Below are positions 18,971-27,547 of a stretch of DNA of 64,000 nt, piece by piece. The DNA lies in assembly GCA_021797825.1 (NCBI GenBank), contig JAJZZA010000008.1, positions 1 through 64,000 on the forward strand. The letters run 5' to 3'. The position numbers and the translations under genes were made by a program. The stretch is from Bacillota bacterium. GTDB taxonomy: Bacteria; Bacillota; Sulfobacillia; Sulfobacillales; Sulfobacillaceae. The first letter of the stretch is position 1. Each line of letters opens with the position of its first letter. Under the pieces are notes generated by a model. The model worked only from the letters and a program-made list of their open reading frames with translations, was not told the DNA's origin and ran no database searches.

Positions 18971-19083
18971 TGTCAAGGCCGATTTGAAAATCTCCAAAAA
19001 CGCCGACGGGATTTCGTCAAAACGGCTGAGATCATTTCACAAAAATGCCGGTGGAATTTCGTCAAAATGGCCGATGGATAATC
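18971..19083. repeat. Five tandem imperfect repeats of about 23 bp
   Basis: Units start at 18971, 18993, 19016, 19039 and 19061 and share the pattern GTCAAAAtGgCCGatGGaaTTTC, each 22-23 bases long. Multiple 20-25-bp repeats of this kind, with a GTCAAAAT core, are typical of the transposase-binding ends of IS21-family elements. No istA/istB reading frame is adjacent, so it would be a solo end. Iterons or an operator array are alternatives. Confidence 0.5.
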
Positions 19084-19630
19084 ACCAGGGAATCTGGAGA
19101 CAAGTGAATGCCGTGGGGTCCGGCTGAGACCAGTTCATCCGGGGAACCGAGGTCGGCCACAAGTTCAAAGCTCCCCAGGGGCGCGCACTTGGCGCACGGA
19201 CTCAGACCCCCGGCGCCGGTCCCCATCCCTTGCCCGTTCATCCGGTACCCCTGTCGCTCGCGCTCCCATCGCTGCCGCGGGGCCGCGGTGACGCCCGGCA
19301 ACTGGCCGGTTGCGCGCATTCCCACCGCTTTTGCGTTCCCTCGGCACTTTGTCCATGGTCAGATAATTATCGTGAGCATTACCGGCGACGGTTCCCATCC
19401 CGAATTCACGGAACAAGGGTCTTGCCCCCGCCGGTATCCGCACCGCCAGGGGCCCCATCCGCGCCCGCAGCGCAGGCTGCCCCGACCAATGTTCGGTCTG
19501 CAGCTATCCTCATCTCACCCGACCAACCCGACGGGATGTTCTTTCGGATCTCATTTATCACCTTCGTGCCGACGGCGGCCGTCTGTCAATGGAAATATTG
19601 TCCCCTATCTGACAGGCTGCTCGGCCGCCA
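19084..19630. other. Intergenic stretch without a recognised gene
   Basis: Open frames here have no ribosome sites or recognisable families. I see no clear terminator for the response regulator gene that ends at 19631. Confidence 0.4.
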
Positions 19631-20257
19631 TCAGCCGATAATGCCGCGTTCGCGGGCGCGAGCCAGCGCCTCGACCCGGTTGCGGGCACCAAGTTTTCGC
19701 ATCACCTCGGAAAACAGGTTCTTGATCGAGCCTTCCGCCATAAACAGGTGGCGTGATATCTCACGGTTGGTCAATCCCAGCTCGGCCAAGGCCAACACCT
19801 GCCGTTCCCGCTCCGAAATCGGCTCGGCCTGCAAAATCGCCCCCAGCCGGCCGGTCATGCCCGGCGCGATCCAGGTGCCGCCCGCCAGAACGGTCTGGAT
19901 TGCCGCCACCACCTCTCGAGTCGGCGCGTCTTTCAGCAAATATCCGCTGGCTCCGGCCGCCATGCCTTCGGCTAGGTAGGAGTCCTTGGCAAATGTCGTC
20001 AGCAGGAGACACCGGCATGCGGGCACGGTTTGGCGAATTTCGCGCGTCGCCCAGATCCCGTCTCCGTCGGCCATCTGCACATCCAGCAACACCACATCCG
20101 GCCGCAGCCGGGCAGCCATTTCCACCCCAATCCGGCCCGAAGCCGCTTGTCCCACGACGTCAAGCGAAGACTGCAAACTTAACAAGGCGGCCAACGCCTC
20201 GCGCACCAATTCCTGGTCCTCAACCACCAAGACGCTCACGCGGCTCAACCTCTCCAC
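19631..20257 (-). CDS. NarL/LuxR-family response regulator
   Basis: DNA-binding partner of the kinase encoded just upstream. 208 residues from the GTG at 20257, which follows AAGGAGG with 9-base spacing; the frame extends further upstream but without a start signal. Receiver domain (4-120): acidic pair in VVEDQ, phospho-acceptor Asp in DVVLLDVQM near residue 54 and Lys in LLKDA near 104. C-terminal LuxR helix-turn-helix with ISERERQVLALAELGLTNREI. It overlaps the 3' end of the kinase gene by 38 bases, so the two are coupled. It probably controls the ABC transporter genes in the same operon. Confidence 0.92.
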   Translation of the reverse strand: MERLSRVSVLVVEDQELVREALAALLSLQSSLDVVGQAASGRIGVEMAARLRPDVVLLDVQMADGDGIWATREIRQTVPACRCLLLTTFAKDSYLAEGMAAGASGYLLKDAPTREVVAAIQTVLAGGTWIAPGMTGRLGAILQAEPISERERQVLALAELGLTNREISRHLFMAEGSIKNLFSEVMRKLGARNRVEALARARERGIIG

Positions 20258-21338
20258 CGGTCCCCGCCTCCTTCCATTGCCAATCCAATTGCGTTCCGCG
20301 CTGGCTGCCAGCGCCGATCCGAAACGTTCCGCCCCAGCGCGCGGTCCGCGAGCGCATGCCGGATAGCCCGGAGCCTTCGGGCCCCCGCAACCCGGCTCCA
20401 TCGTCCGCCACCGTCAGGCCCAGCGGCCGCTCGGTCAACGTGATGACCACGCGGCTGGCCTGCGCATGCCGCAGTACATTGGTGACGGCTTCGCGCAGCA
20501 TGCATCCCACGTCCTCCAAAAAACCCGGGGACAGGTTGTCGGGCCACTCCCCGACCACCTTGACCAGGATCCCGGCACCTTTAAGGGAGTCCTCGGCCTC
20601 GTCAATCATTTCCCGAATGGCTCGCGGCTGACCGGTCGTACGAACGACGCTCCGCACTTCATCCAGCGAGCGCCGCGCCGCCACCAGCAGGTCCCCCGCC
20701 TGCCGCTTGGCATCATCCCACTGGGCACGCTGCAGCCGTTCCTGCAACAACTCCGCTTTGAGCACAATGAGCGTCAGCGAATGACCCATGACGTCATGCA
20801 GGTTTTGGGCGATTCGCTCACGCTCCTTAAGCCGGACATACTCTGCCTCGCGTTCGCGGGCGCGAGAAAGTGCAGCATAAGCCTCGTTGAGCCGCAAGGT
20901 CTGGGTAATGCCATAGGTGTTGCCCACCATCGCCGCAAAAAACACAATCGCCCAGGGAACGGCTTGGGTCCACGGCTGCCCGCCCAAGACGGAACGGGTG
21001 GCAATAGCGGCCAAACCCCCATCCACCATCAACGACACCGCCACCGGCAAACGGGCATAACCCGTGTCGGCGGCCACGACAAACGGCGCGAATACTCCCA
21101 CGTTCGGGGCCGACCAGGCGATTAGGGCGGCCGCACCCGTCTCGAGCGCCAGCCCCCACCGAAACCACCGCGTGTTTTGGCAATAGAGGCCCCAAATCGC
21201 CAACGCCGCGCTTAAGGCCAAGGCTCCCAACAGCCCAGGCAATTGGGCGGGACGGGCGGTCAAGGCCAACGCCGCGACCGGCACCACCAGCACCACCCAG
21301 CGCACGATTCGCCATACCCGATTATCCCCCCTAATCAC
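20220..21338 (-). CDS. DesK/LiaS-type sensor histidine kinase
   Basis: Membrane sensor. 372 residues from the GTG at 21338, which overlaps the permease stop and follows GGGAGG. About five or six hydrophobic segments fill residues 8-155, with no large extracellular domain, which suggests intramembrane sensing. A short coiled coil leads to the HisKA_3 box RIAQNLHDVMGHSLT with the phospho-acceptor His, then the ATPase domain with LREAVTNVLRHAQA (N box) and VADDGAG. Order ABC ATPase - permease - kinase - regulator is typical of DesK- or Bce-like membrane stress modules in Bacillota. Confidence 0.92.
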   Translation of the reverse strand: MIRGDNRVWRIVRWVVLVVPVAALALTARPAQLPGLLGALALSAALAIWGLYCQNTRWFRWGLALETGAAALIAWSAPNVGVFAPFVVAADTGYARLPVAVSLMVDGGLAAIATRSVLGGQPWTQAVPWAIVFFAAMVGNTYGITQTLRLNEAYAALSRAREREAEYVRLKERERIAQNLHDVMGHSLTLIVLKAELLQERLQRAQWDDAKRQAGDLLVAARRSLDEVRSVVRTTGQPRAIREMIDEAEDSLKGAGILVKVVGEWPDNLSPGFLEDVGCMLREAVTNVLRHAQASRVVITLTERPLGLTVADDGAGLRGPEGSGLSGMRSRTARWGGTFRIGAGSQRGTQLDWQWKEAGTGGEVEPRERLGG

Positions 21339-22368
21339 GGGGCGCCTCCCAGCGAAAGAAACGGGTCGCCAACCCGCCGCCAATCAAAGCCGTCGCCAAG
21401 AGACCCGCCATCTCGGGCATCACCGCTGCCCAGGTCGCGTTATGCACCGCCACCGCGCGCAAACCCTCGGTCAGAAAGCGCAACGGCAGAAAATTCGCCA
21501 CGGGCTGCATGGCTTTGGGCAATTGGCTGACGGGGAAAAACACGCCGGCCAAAAACATCATCGGCAGGCTGATGACATTTGTCAGTGCGCTGGCCACTTC
21601 CATGGTATCGGACACGCCCGCCACAAAAAATCCCAAACTCATAAAGGCCAGCGCCCCAACCACCAGCACCGGCACCAGCGTCATCAACGAGCCGGCAGGA
21701 CGAAACCCATACACCGCCGACGCAATCCCGACGATGAGAACGGCCTGACCAAACACCATCACGAATTGCGCCGTCATCCGCGCCGCAATGAAGGTTAGGG
21801 TGGGGACGGGCGTCCCGCGAATCCTCCGCAACACCCCCTGGCGCCTTAACACCACCAGCGAGATTCCCGAAAATAGACCGGTGTTCATCAGCGCCATGCC
21901 TAAAATGCCAGGCACCAGGAAATCGATAAAAGTCTCTCCCTGTCCGGTCAAATGGCGCACCGCCACCGCCATGAACGGGACTTGGCCGGTTGCCCGCAGA
22001 TTGGCCCCCGCCAGTTCCCCTTCTACCAGCGCCAACGCCGATTGCGAGGTGGATGAGTGGTCGCCGGTCAACAGCACCTGGTGTCCTTTGATGGCCACCA
22101 CCAGATTGACCTTCCCTTGACGAAGCGCCCCGATGCCCTGCCCGGACTGCACCCGGATCCCCGGAGTCTGCCGGAGCACCGGGGTCACGATGGCGCGGGC
22201 GGTTCCCGAACCGGTCAGGCCAACCGCGGCCCGAAAGCTGCTGTGGCCGAAAACCGCGCCAATCAGCACCATAAAGATGACGGGAAAAGCAAAGTTCCAA
22301 AACAGAATGTCCCGCGCCCGAAACATCATCGCGACGTGGGCACGCACCAGCGCGAAATACGCCTTCAT
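21331..22368 (-). CDS. ABC-2 type transporter permease
   Basis: 345 residues. One N-terminal membrane helix (about 22-40), a 140-residue extracytoplasmic domain, then five membrane helices from about 165 to the end: the usual layout of ABC-2/YhfQ-like exporters of lipids, drugs or peptides. The ATG at 22368 overlaps the ATPase stop by 4 bases (ATGA), and its own stop overlaps the kinase start. Confidence 0.88.
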   Translation of the reverse strand: MKAYFALVRAHVAMMFRARDILFWNFAFPVIFMVLIGAVFGHSSFRAAVGLTGSGTARAIVTPVLRQTPGIRVQSGQGIGALRQGKVNLVVAIKGHQVLLTGDHSSTSQSALALVEGELAGANLRATGQVPFMAVAVRHLTGQGETFIDFLVPGILGMALMNTGLFSGISLVVLRRQGVLRRIRGTPVPTLTFIAARMTAQFVMVFGQAVLIVGIASAVYGFRPAGSLMTLVPVLVVGALAFMSLGFFVAGVSDTMEVASALTNVISLPMMFLAGVFFPVSQLPKAMQPVANFLPLRFLTEGLRAVAVHNATWAAVMPEMAGLLATALIGGGLATRFFRWEAPRD

Positions 22369-23261
22369 GACAACTCCCTTCCGGTAAGCCGCAAGAACAC
22401 GGTCTCCAGCGACGCCGGCAAAATCGCCAAATGACTGAGTCGGGCGCCGTGGTGCTGAACGCTCTCTAGAATGCGGGCGGTGTCGGCGGGCGGGCTGCTG
22501 CTGCTGCGAATCCAGCGGCCGCCTTTGGCGGCAAACCCGTAGGGCGGTTCCGCCAAATACTCGAGGCCTTCGCCCGCAACTTCCAGCGACGCGTCGCCAC
22601 CGTACGCCGTGACCAACTCCGGCACCGTTCCCTCCGCCAACACCCGTCCCTGATCAACCACCACGACGTGATCAGCCAGCGCCGTGGCTTCCTCCATGTA
22701 ATGCGTGCTCAGCACCACGGTCCGGCCTCCCCGGCGCATCTCCCGCACCAGTTTCCAGATGCTTTGCCGAGCGCCCGGGTCTAGTCCCGTGGTCGGCTCA
22801 TCCAAAAACACCAGGTCCGGATTGTTCACCAGCGCCAGTGCCAAAGCGGCCCGCTGCTGCTGTCCGCCCGAGAGTTGCACAATGCGCGCATCAGCCTGAG
22901 CCGATAAGCCAACCCAGTTCAAGAGCTCGGTCAAGGGCATGCCCCTGCGGTAGAACGACCCGTAAAGCCGAAGCGTCTCCCGCAGGGTTAAGCGGTCAAA
23001 AAACGCCGTGGCTTGGAGGCTTACGCCGATCCGTTCTTTAAGCTTGCGCCGATCCCGGCGCACGTCGAGGCCGAGCACCCGGGCCTCCCCTTGATCCAAA
23101 TCGCGGAGTCCCTCCAAAACTTCCAGCAGGGTGGTTTTCCCGGCGCCATTGGGTCCCAGCACGGCCACCACCTGCCCCGTCGCCACCGTCAGGTCGAGGC
23201 CGTCCAAGGCAACCTGCGTGCCATAGCGTTTTGCCGCCTGACGCACGACCACCGCTTCCAT
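22365..23261 (-). CDS. ABC transporter ATP-binding protein
   Basis: 298 residues. Walker A GPNGAGKTT near residue 36, signature LSGGQQQRAALALAL near 130, Walker B DLVFLDEPTTGLDP near 153 and the H-loop His in STHYMEE near 186. The final 90 residues form the regulatory extension common to CcmA/NodI-type exporters. ATG at 23261 after GGGGAGGCG. First gene of the four-gene operon that runs to 19631. No promoter stands out upstream; 23262-23610 holds no recognised gene. Confidence 0.93.
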   Translation of the reverse strand: MEAVVVRQAAKRYGTQVALDGLDLTVATGQVVAVLGPNGAGKTTLLEVLEGLRDLDQGEARVLGLDVRRDRRKLKERIGVSLQATAFFDRLTLRETLRLYGSFYRRGMPLTELLNWVGLSAQADARIVQLSGGQQQRAALALALVNNPDLVFLDEPTTGLDPGARQSIWKLVREMRRGGRTVVLSTHYMEEATALADHVVVVDQGRVLAEGTVPELVTAYGGDASLEVAGEGLEYLAEPPYGFAAKGGRWIRSSSSPPADTARILESVQHHGARLSHLAILPASLETVFLRLTGRELS

Positions 23262-23610
23262 TTTATCGCCTCCCCGATAACCATGACATCACCCGTCCCC
23301 AATCCCTAGACCCACCGGTCACCGATTGCGGGTGACTTCCGTCACCACCCACCCGGGCCAACCGGGGGTGGCGTCCATCCCGTCACCGGCTGACCCTGGC
23401 TCGCCAGGGTTTATGAACCCCCGCCTGCTCGCCGCCTCCCGTCACCGCAATCCGACCGTCGCTCATCAAGGCCTCCAAGGTCCGAATCCACAAGCCGGAG
23501 CCCCGGCGGGCGCTTTACCTCCCGGTCTCGCGGGGGTCAGTCCGCGCCATCCGGCCGTAATCAGCCCGGGCTGGCGGTCCAATGTCCGCAGCCGCCCCCC
23601 GCCGGGCATA
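23262..23610. other. Intergenic region, nothing recognised
   Basis: About 350 GC-rich bases between the ABC operon start and the terminator of the cytochrome b operon. It must contain the ABC operon promoter on the minus strand, but I cannot point to good hexamers. Confidence 0.35.
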
Positions 23611-23637
23611 AAAAAACCGGGAGGAAAAACCTCCCGG
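23611..23637 (-). terminator. Intrinsic terminator of the cytochrome b operon
   Basis: On the minus strand CCGGGAGG-TTTTT-CCTCCCGG followed directly by TTTTTT, 29 bases after the last gene of the operon. Textbook form. Confidence 0.92.
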
Positions 23638-23665
23638 CTGCGTGGGGTAGCGTGGACGGATCTCT

Positions 23666-23851
23666 TTACGACCGATGCCGTGGAGCTGCGATCACACCGA
23701 GCGCAATCACCGCGCCCACGATTAACAGAATCAACCCGCCCACAAACGGGGACAACTGAAAGGGCCAGGCGCTTCGCCCCATAAATCCCATTCCGGCAAT
23801 GCCCAGCACGCTGCCCAGCGTAAACCGCGTGGCGGCAAATCCCCGCCTCAC
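23666..23851 (-). CDS. Small two-helix membrane protein in the cytochrome b operon
   Basis: 61 residues with two hydrophobic segments (about 12-25 and 34-55) separated by MGRSAWPFQ. The GTG start at 23851 overlaps the stop of the preceding cytochrome b gene (GTGA), so it is translationally coupled, and the operon terminator follows. Probably a small accessory subunit of the quinol-oxidising complex; family not recognised. Confidence 0.7.
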   Translation of the reverse strand: MRRGFAATRFTLGSVLGIAGMGFMGRSAWPFQLSPFVGGLILLIVGAVIALGVIAAPRHRS

Positions 23852-24816
23852 GACTCCACTCCGCGTTCGGCTACTGCGGCCTGTTCGTGCAAGGGATGGG
23901 TCTTGTAGTACTCACGCCAAATCAGCCGATGCACCCCCAGATAGCGGGGGAGGCGATTAAGAATCGGGATCCAGGGCGCGAACATCATAATCACGAACAG
24001 CACCATGCCGGACCCCAAGGCCATGGCATCGGCCGCGGATGCGTTGGCGATATAGGGGATTTGATAAATCGCGGTCACGATCGTCATCCACCAGGGTCCG
24101 GGATATGGCGCCCGTTCTTCGTGGATAATCCCCCACTGACCGCCTTGCAGTTCAAGCTTCCCGGCCTCGTTCTGCAGGGGTCGGCCCTGCAGGAACAGTA
24201 GCGCGTTTTGATTGTCGAACTGGTAATCCGCCGGAGTCCGGTTCAACGCGCCGGACAACAGGCCGCTTTGTCCCAAATGCAGCATGTCGTTCATCATCAC
24301 CGACACCGGTCCGTAGTTGCCGGGCGGCAGTGAGATCGACGAGCCGTGTTTGACCGCGTGGCTCAGGCCATTGCCGTACGCGGTTTCCCAAGCCGCCTGC
24401 TGACTGGGCGAGGCTTGGTTAAACGCCGTCAACGCCGTCTGCAGGGACGGGTCGAGATGGGCGGCTTGCGACAACGGGCGCAACACGAACACAACCTTGG
24501 CGTTGACCGGATGGAGGATCCCCACCCATTTCTGCACGACGTCCTGCAGCGATCCGGTCCCGTTGTTGTAAGGTGGCCCATAGTTGGCAACCGACCCGGT
24601 GCCGTTTAAGGCATCTAGCGCGACCGACTCGAAGGTGCGCGGATGGGCGGCGGCATAGGTCTGGATCTTCAGCGCGGGTCGCACCGGCTCATGGAACACC
24701 GCCGACAGCACCGACGCAATCACCGCCACCACGACCGTAGTGGAAAACAGGTGTTTAAGAAAATCGACCGGCACATAGTGATACTTGTGGGTGACGTCAG
24801 TGCGCGGATGGTACAT
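23848..24816 (-). CDS. Cytochrome b C-terminal (subunit IV-like) protein with a large extra loop
   Basis: 322 residues from the ATG at 24816, which follows GAGGAGG. It begins YHPRTDVTHKYHYVPVDFLKH, has a membrane helix at about 25-45, then about 190 mostly hydrophilic residues, and two more helices near 235-290. This suggests the C-terminal half of a split cytochrome b whose first loop is greatly enlarged. No CxxCH haem c motif is present. It overlaps the N-terminal cytochrome b gene by 20 bases. Homology is inferred mainly from context and helix layout, so the family call is moderate. No Rieske or cytochrome c gene is in the operon. Confidence 0.6.
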   Translation of the reverse strand: MYHPRTDVTHKYHYVPVDFLKHLFSTTVVVAVIASVLSAVFHEPVRPALKIQTYAAAHPRTFESVALDALNGTGSVANYGPPYNNGTGSLQDVVQKWVGILHPVNAKVVFVLRPLSQAAHLDPSLQTALTAFNQASPSQQAAWETAYGNGLSHAVKHGSSISLPPGNYGPVSVMMNDMLHLGQSGLLSGALNRTPADYQFDNQNALLFLQGRPLQNEAGKLELQGGQWGIIHEERAPYPGPWWMTIVTAIYQIPYIANASAADAMALGSGMVLFVIMMFAPWIPILNRLPRYLGVHRLIWREYYKTHPLHEQAAVAERGVES

Positions 24817-25459
24817 GGCTTCGGCCCCCCTCCTCATGCAACTGCGCGGCCCGCTCCCGGTCCGACGGATAGGGGGGCACAACCCCTTTAATCCGGATCA
24901 TGGCAATATGCATGGCGATGATCCCTCCCAAAATAAAGGGAAACACGATGACGTGAAGCCCGTACATCTGGCCCGCGTTAAGGGTATTAAACCACGCCAA
25001 GCCGAGCGCGTTCAGACCGTCTTTGGCCTGCACCGCATTCCACTGCGAGTAAAAGTCCCCGCGCACCAAGTACCCGGTAAACGCGGTCGGAATGGCAATC
25101 AGCAAGGCCAAAGTGCCCAACAGCCAGGTCCTCTCCCGCCCGCCGCGCCAGGCGCCCGAAAAGAACACCCGCAGCAGATGCAAGATCATGAAAAAGAAAA
25201 ACGCCTGAACCGACCAAAAATGCACGCCGCGCAGAAAAAACCCCAATGCCGAGATCGTCCACCATTGCGGCCCGTTGGCAGCCATGATGATTCCCGAAAT
25301 CAACAAAATCACAAAGCTTGACGCCGTCAACGATCCTAACGTGTACATGAAGCCGGTCGCATACTCCGGAAGTTCCGTGGGAAGCCATGTATCGAGACTA
25401 AACAGCTCGGCGCTTTTTTCCCGCATGGAGACGGTCCAGTTGCGCTTGCCGGTTGACAT
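24797..25459 (-). CDS. Cytochrome b N-terminal domain protein (cytochrome b6-like)
   Basis: Di-haem membrane subunit of a menaquinol-oxidising bc- or b6-type complex. About 220 residues with four membrane helices. The haem-ligand histidine pairs are visible: GVHFWSVQAFFFFMILHLL (His 14 residues apart) and GLHVIVFPF...AMHIAM. TGYLVRGDFYSQW replaces the usual TGYLLPWDQ region. The ATG at 25459 follows AAGGAGG; an ATG 12 codons upstream lacks a site. Second gene of the operon, after a 27-residue peptide. Confidence 0.88.
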   Translation of the reverse strand: MSTGKRNWTVSMREKSAELFSLDTWLPTELPEYATGFMYTLGSLTASSFVILLISGIIMAANGPQWWTISALGFFLRGVHFWSVQAFFFFMILHLLRVFFSGAWRGGRERTWLLGTLALLIAIPTAFTGYLVRGDFYSQWNAVQAKDGLNALGLAWFNTLNAGQMYGLHVIVFPFILGGIIAMHIAMIRIKGVVPPYPSDRERAAQLHEEGGRSHVPSAH

Positions 25460-25548
25460 CCCGCCATCCTCCTTGCTGCCACTATTTAACGCCATGCCCC
25501 TATCATCGAAGTCTGAGCGTCGGTTGTCAAATTAATGCAGGAAAAAAG

Positions 25549-25632
25549 CTAGTGGTGTGCCGGCCAAAACATTCCCGCCACAAACACACCGACCAAAAGT
25601 CCCATCACCACGAGGTTTGCCGTTCCGATCAT
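25549..25632 (-). CDS. 27-residue single-span membrane peptide leading the cytochrome b operon
   Basis: ATG at 25632 with AAAGGGTGA upstream encodes MIGTANLVVMGLLVGVFVAG followed by MFWPAHH and a TAG. One membrane helix flanked by a short polar start and a Trp/His end, the profile of small respiratory subunits such as CydX or PetL/PetN. It lies 90 bases before cytochrome b on the same strand, behind a candidate promoter. No family can be assigned at this length. Confidence 0.6.
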   Translation of the reverse strand: MIGTANLVVMGLLVGVFVAGMFWPAHH

Positions 25633-25663
25633 TGCACTCACCCTTTCTGACTAGTATGGGGTT

Positions 25664-25692
25664 ATCGTAAAGGATGGAACGGCTGCCACCAA
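25664..25692 (-). promoter_or_regulatory. Candidate promoter of the cytochrome b operon
   Basis: On the minus strand TTGGTG, a 17-base spacer and TACGAT. The match to consensus is only moderate (3/6 and 4/6), but it is well placed about 30 bases before the first start codon of the operon. Confidence 0.3.
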
Positions 25693-26029
25693 CGGGCATC
25701 CGGGGTAATTGCGAACACAAAGGGCCCCGATTCCCCGGGACCAATGGGACCCTAATCAAGGGACCATTAGACCATGCGGGGTATGGACCCATCATCAATC
25801 CGGCCGAATATGCGAGAGGCCTGGGTCCCATGCCAACCCGTCGCCGAAATCCGCCCCGGCGAGACCATACGGCCGCTTAAACCGTTGCCAAGTGTGTCTC
25901 CGGCGACCCGGGGACAAGAACTAGCATGCGGAGCCAAAGGTGCCATCGCCGGCATCGCGGATGCCCCGGTGCAACCTTTTTTCGGTCCCCAGCGTTACCT
26001 CCGCAAGGCACCTTAAGGAGGTAGTCCCA
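25693..26029. other. Divergent intergenic region, nothing recognised
   Basis: Between the cytochrome b operon (minus) and the lipoprotein gene (plus). Open frames here lack ribosome sites; only a plus-strand AAGGAGG at 26015-26021, which serves the next gene, is notable. Confidence 0.35.
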
Positions 26030-27328
26030 TTGCGCAAACGAACTGCTTTGGCGCTTTTGGCCAGCGCGTCCTCTGTAGGCTTGGCCGGATGCGGCTTGAC
26101 TCCGTCGGCGGCCACGGTGCCGACGCGCCATTCAACCGCCCAGCAGCGGACCGCGGGTCCGTCGGCAGCGGATCACGGGACCGGGATGATGGCCGTAGAG
26201 TGGTTTCATCTGCCGCTTCGGACGACGCTGGGGACTCCGACCCTGATCGCGACGATTTCCCCCGAGACGCGCGGCTTGGTCTTGCAGGTCGCGTCCTATC
26301 GGCGTACCCAAACGGTCGGCCAACCGGCGAACCATACGCTATGGTGGAAGATCGGAAGCCAGTCGGTGAGCCCGTGGGCGGCGTCGGTCCGCACGATGCC
26401 AGGTTCCCCTTCGGCGTTTCAGCTCGTATCCGCCAGTCCCACCACGGCCACCCCGCAACTGCTCAAGGGTAATGTGCCGGCCGCGATCCATTGGCCCGCT
26501 CAAATTCCCGTCTACCAGTCCGGGCAGAATCCGGGGGTGAACCCGTTTCAACTCGACAACCGCGTGATTGGGCAGTCGGGTGCCTGGATTTGGGTGGCGC
26601 TCAAGGGGCCGGCTCACGCTGGCGGAGGACTGCCGGCCGGGGTGTGGGGTTTTCGCCATTGGGACCGCCTGGTGGCACTTAACACCGCCACCGGACAATA
26701 TCGCATATTTGCCTTGCCCCGCACCAACTCGGAAACCCTCGCCTATCCGCTGTGGTCGCAGCCCCCCGCGTTTGCGGCCGCCAGCCATCGTGTCTACATC
26801 GGCGCCGGATCGTGGATGGGGATCTTTCCCGCCAACCCCTGGACAGCGGGAGCCGCCGCCGATCACGGCGGGCCGGCCTCGACCCTGACTGCGGCCCGGG
26901 TGCAACGGGCCCTAAACGTACTAAACCAGGCTGCTTGGCAGAGCGTTGACGCTGATGCGGAGTTCTGGAATTGCTACGTGATGAAGGATCCCAGCCCGAA
27001 CGCCTGCCCGGCCGGAGGAGGGTTTCCCAGCCAGGGGGCCTTGAGTTACAGCCCCACGTACTTTAACCATGGCGACGTCGGCTTTCCCATCCTGTGGGCG
27101 AGTCAGTTGCCGATGCCGGGCGCGGACGCCCAATCCCGCGCCGCCGCGATGAAGCGTCTTAAACAGGGACTGGGGGCAAGCCTCATGATGGCGTGGATAG
27201 CCAACCCGCGGGCTGGCGCCATCCGGCAAAAGTATGCGGCGGGGCCTCCGTACGCGTTGCCGGGCTACTATCGAAAGAACGGCCTGTACTGGGCCAAAAC
27301 CTCGCCGACAACGGGACCCACTGGCTGA
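26030..27328 (+). CDS. Secreted lipoprotein of unknown function
   Basis: 432 residues from a TTG at 26030, chosen because AAGGAGG precedes it by 8 bases. The N-terminus RKRTALALLASASSVGLAGC is a lipoprotein signal peptide with lipobox LAGC and the modified Cys at about 21. The mature protein is rich in Trp, Pro and Gly, has a VWGFRHWDRLVALNTATGQY stretch that recalls a beta-propeller blade, and two Cys near residues 320 and 329 that could form a disulfide. No known family recognised. It may be a partner of the neighbouring quinol-oxidising complex, but only by proximity. Confidence 0.7.
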   Translation: MRKRTALALLASASSVGLAGCGLTPSAATVPTRHSTAQQRTAGPSAADHGTGMMAVEWFHLPLRTTLGTPTLIATISPETRGLVLQVASYRRTQTVGQPANHTLWWKIGSQSVSPWAASVRTMPGSPSAFQLVSASPTTATPQLLKGNVPAAIHWPAQIPVYQSGQNPGVNPFQLDNRVIGQSGAWIWVALKGPAHAGGGLPAGVWGFRHWDRLVALNTATGQYRIFALPRTNSETLAYPLWSQPPAFAAASHRVYIGAGSWMGIFPANPWTAGAAADHGGPASTLTAARVQRALNVLNQAAWQSVDADAEFWNCYVMKDPSPNACPAGGGFPSQGALSYSPTYFNHGDVGFPILWASQLPMPGADAQSRAAAMKRLKQGLGASLMMAWIANPRAGAIRQKYAAGPPYALPGYYRKNGLYWAKTSPTTGPTG

Positions 27329-27547
27329 TCCCCGAAATGACGCCGAATCCGTCTACTCGATCGCGACCACCGGGCGTGGTCGCCAACCGGACAGGGTCCT
27401 TGGGCGATGGACTGCAGACGTCACCGTCTTTCGCCCAACGCGTGATGCCCGACCCACGGCTGGTGGCCACACCTTGGCCCCGGATCGAAGCGCTCCGCTT
27501 GGCATGGCGCACGCCCAATGGAGGGGCGCGGAATCCGACCAGCACCA

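Noticed and set aside
18971-19083. CRISPR array
   Set aside because: Units are directly adjacent without unique spacers of constant length, and no cas gene is in the window.
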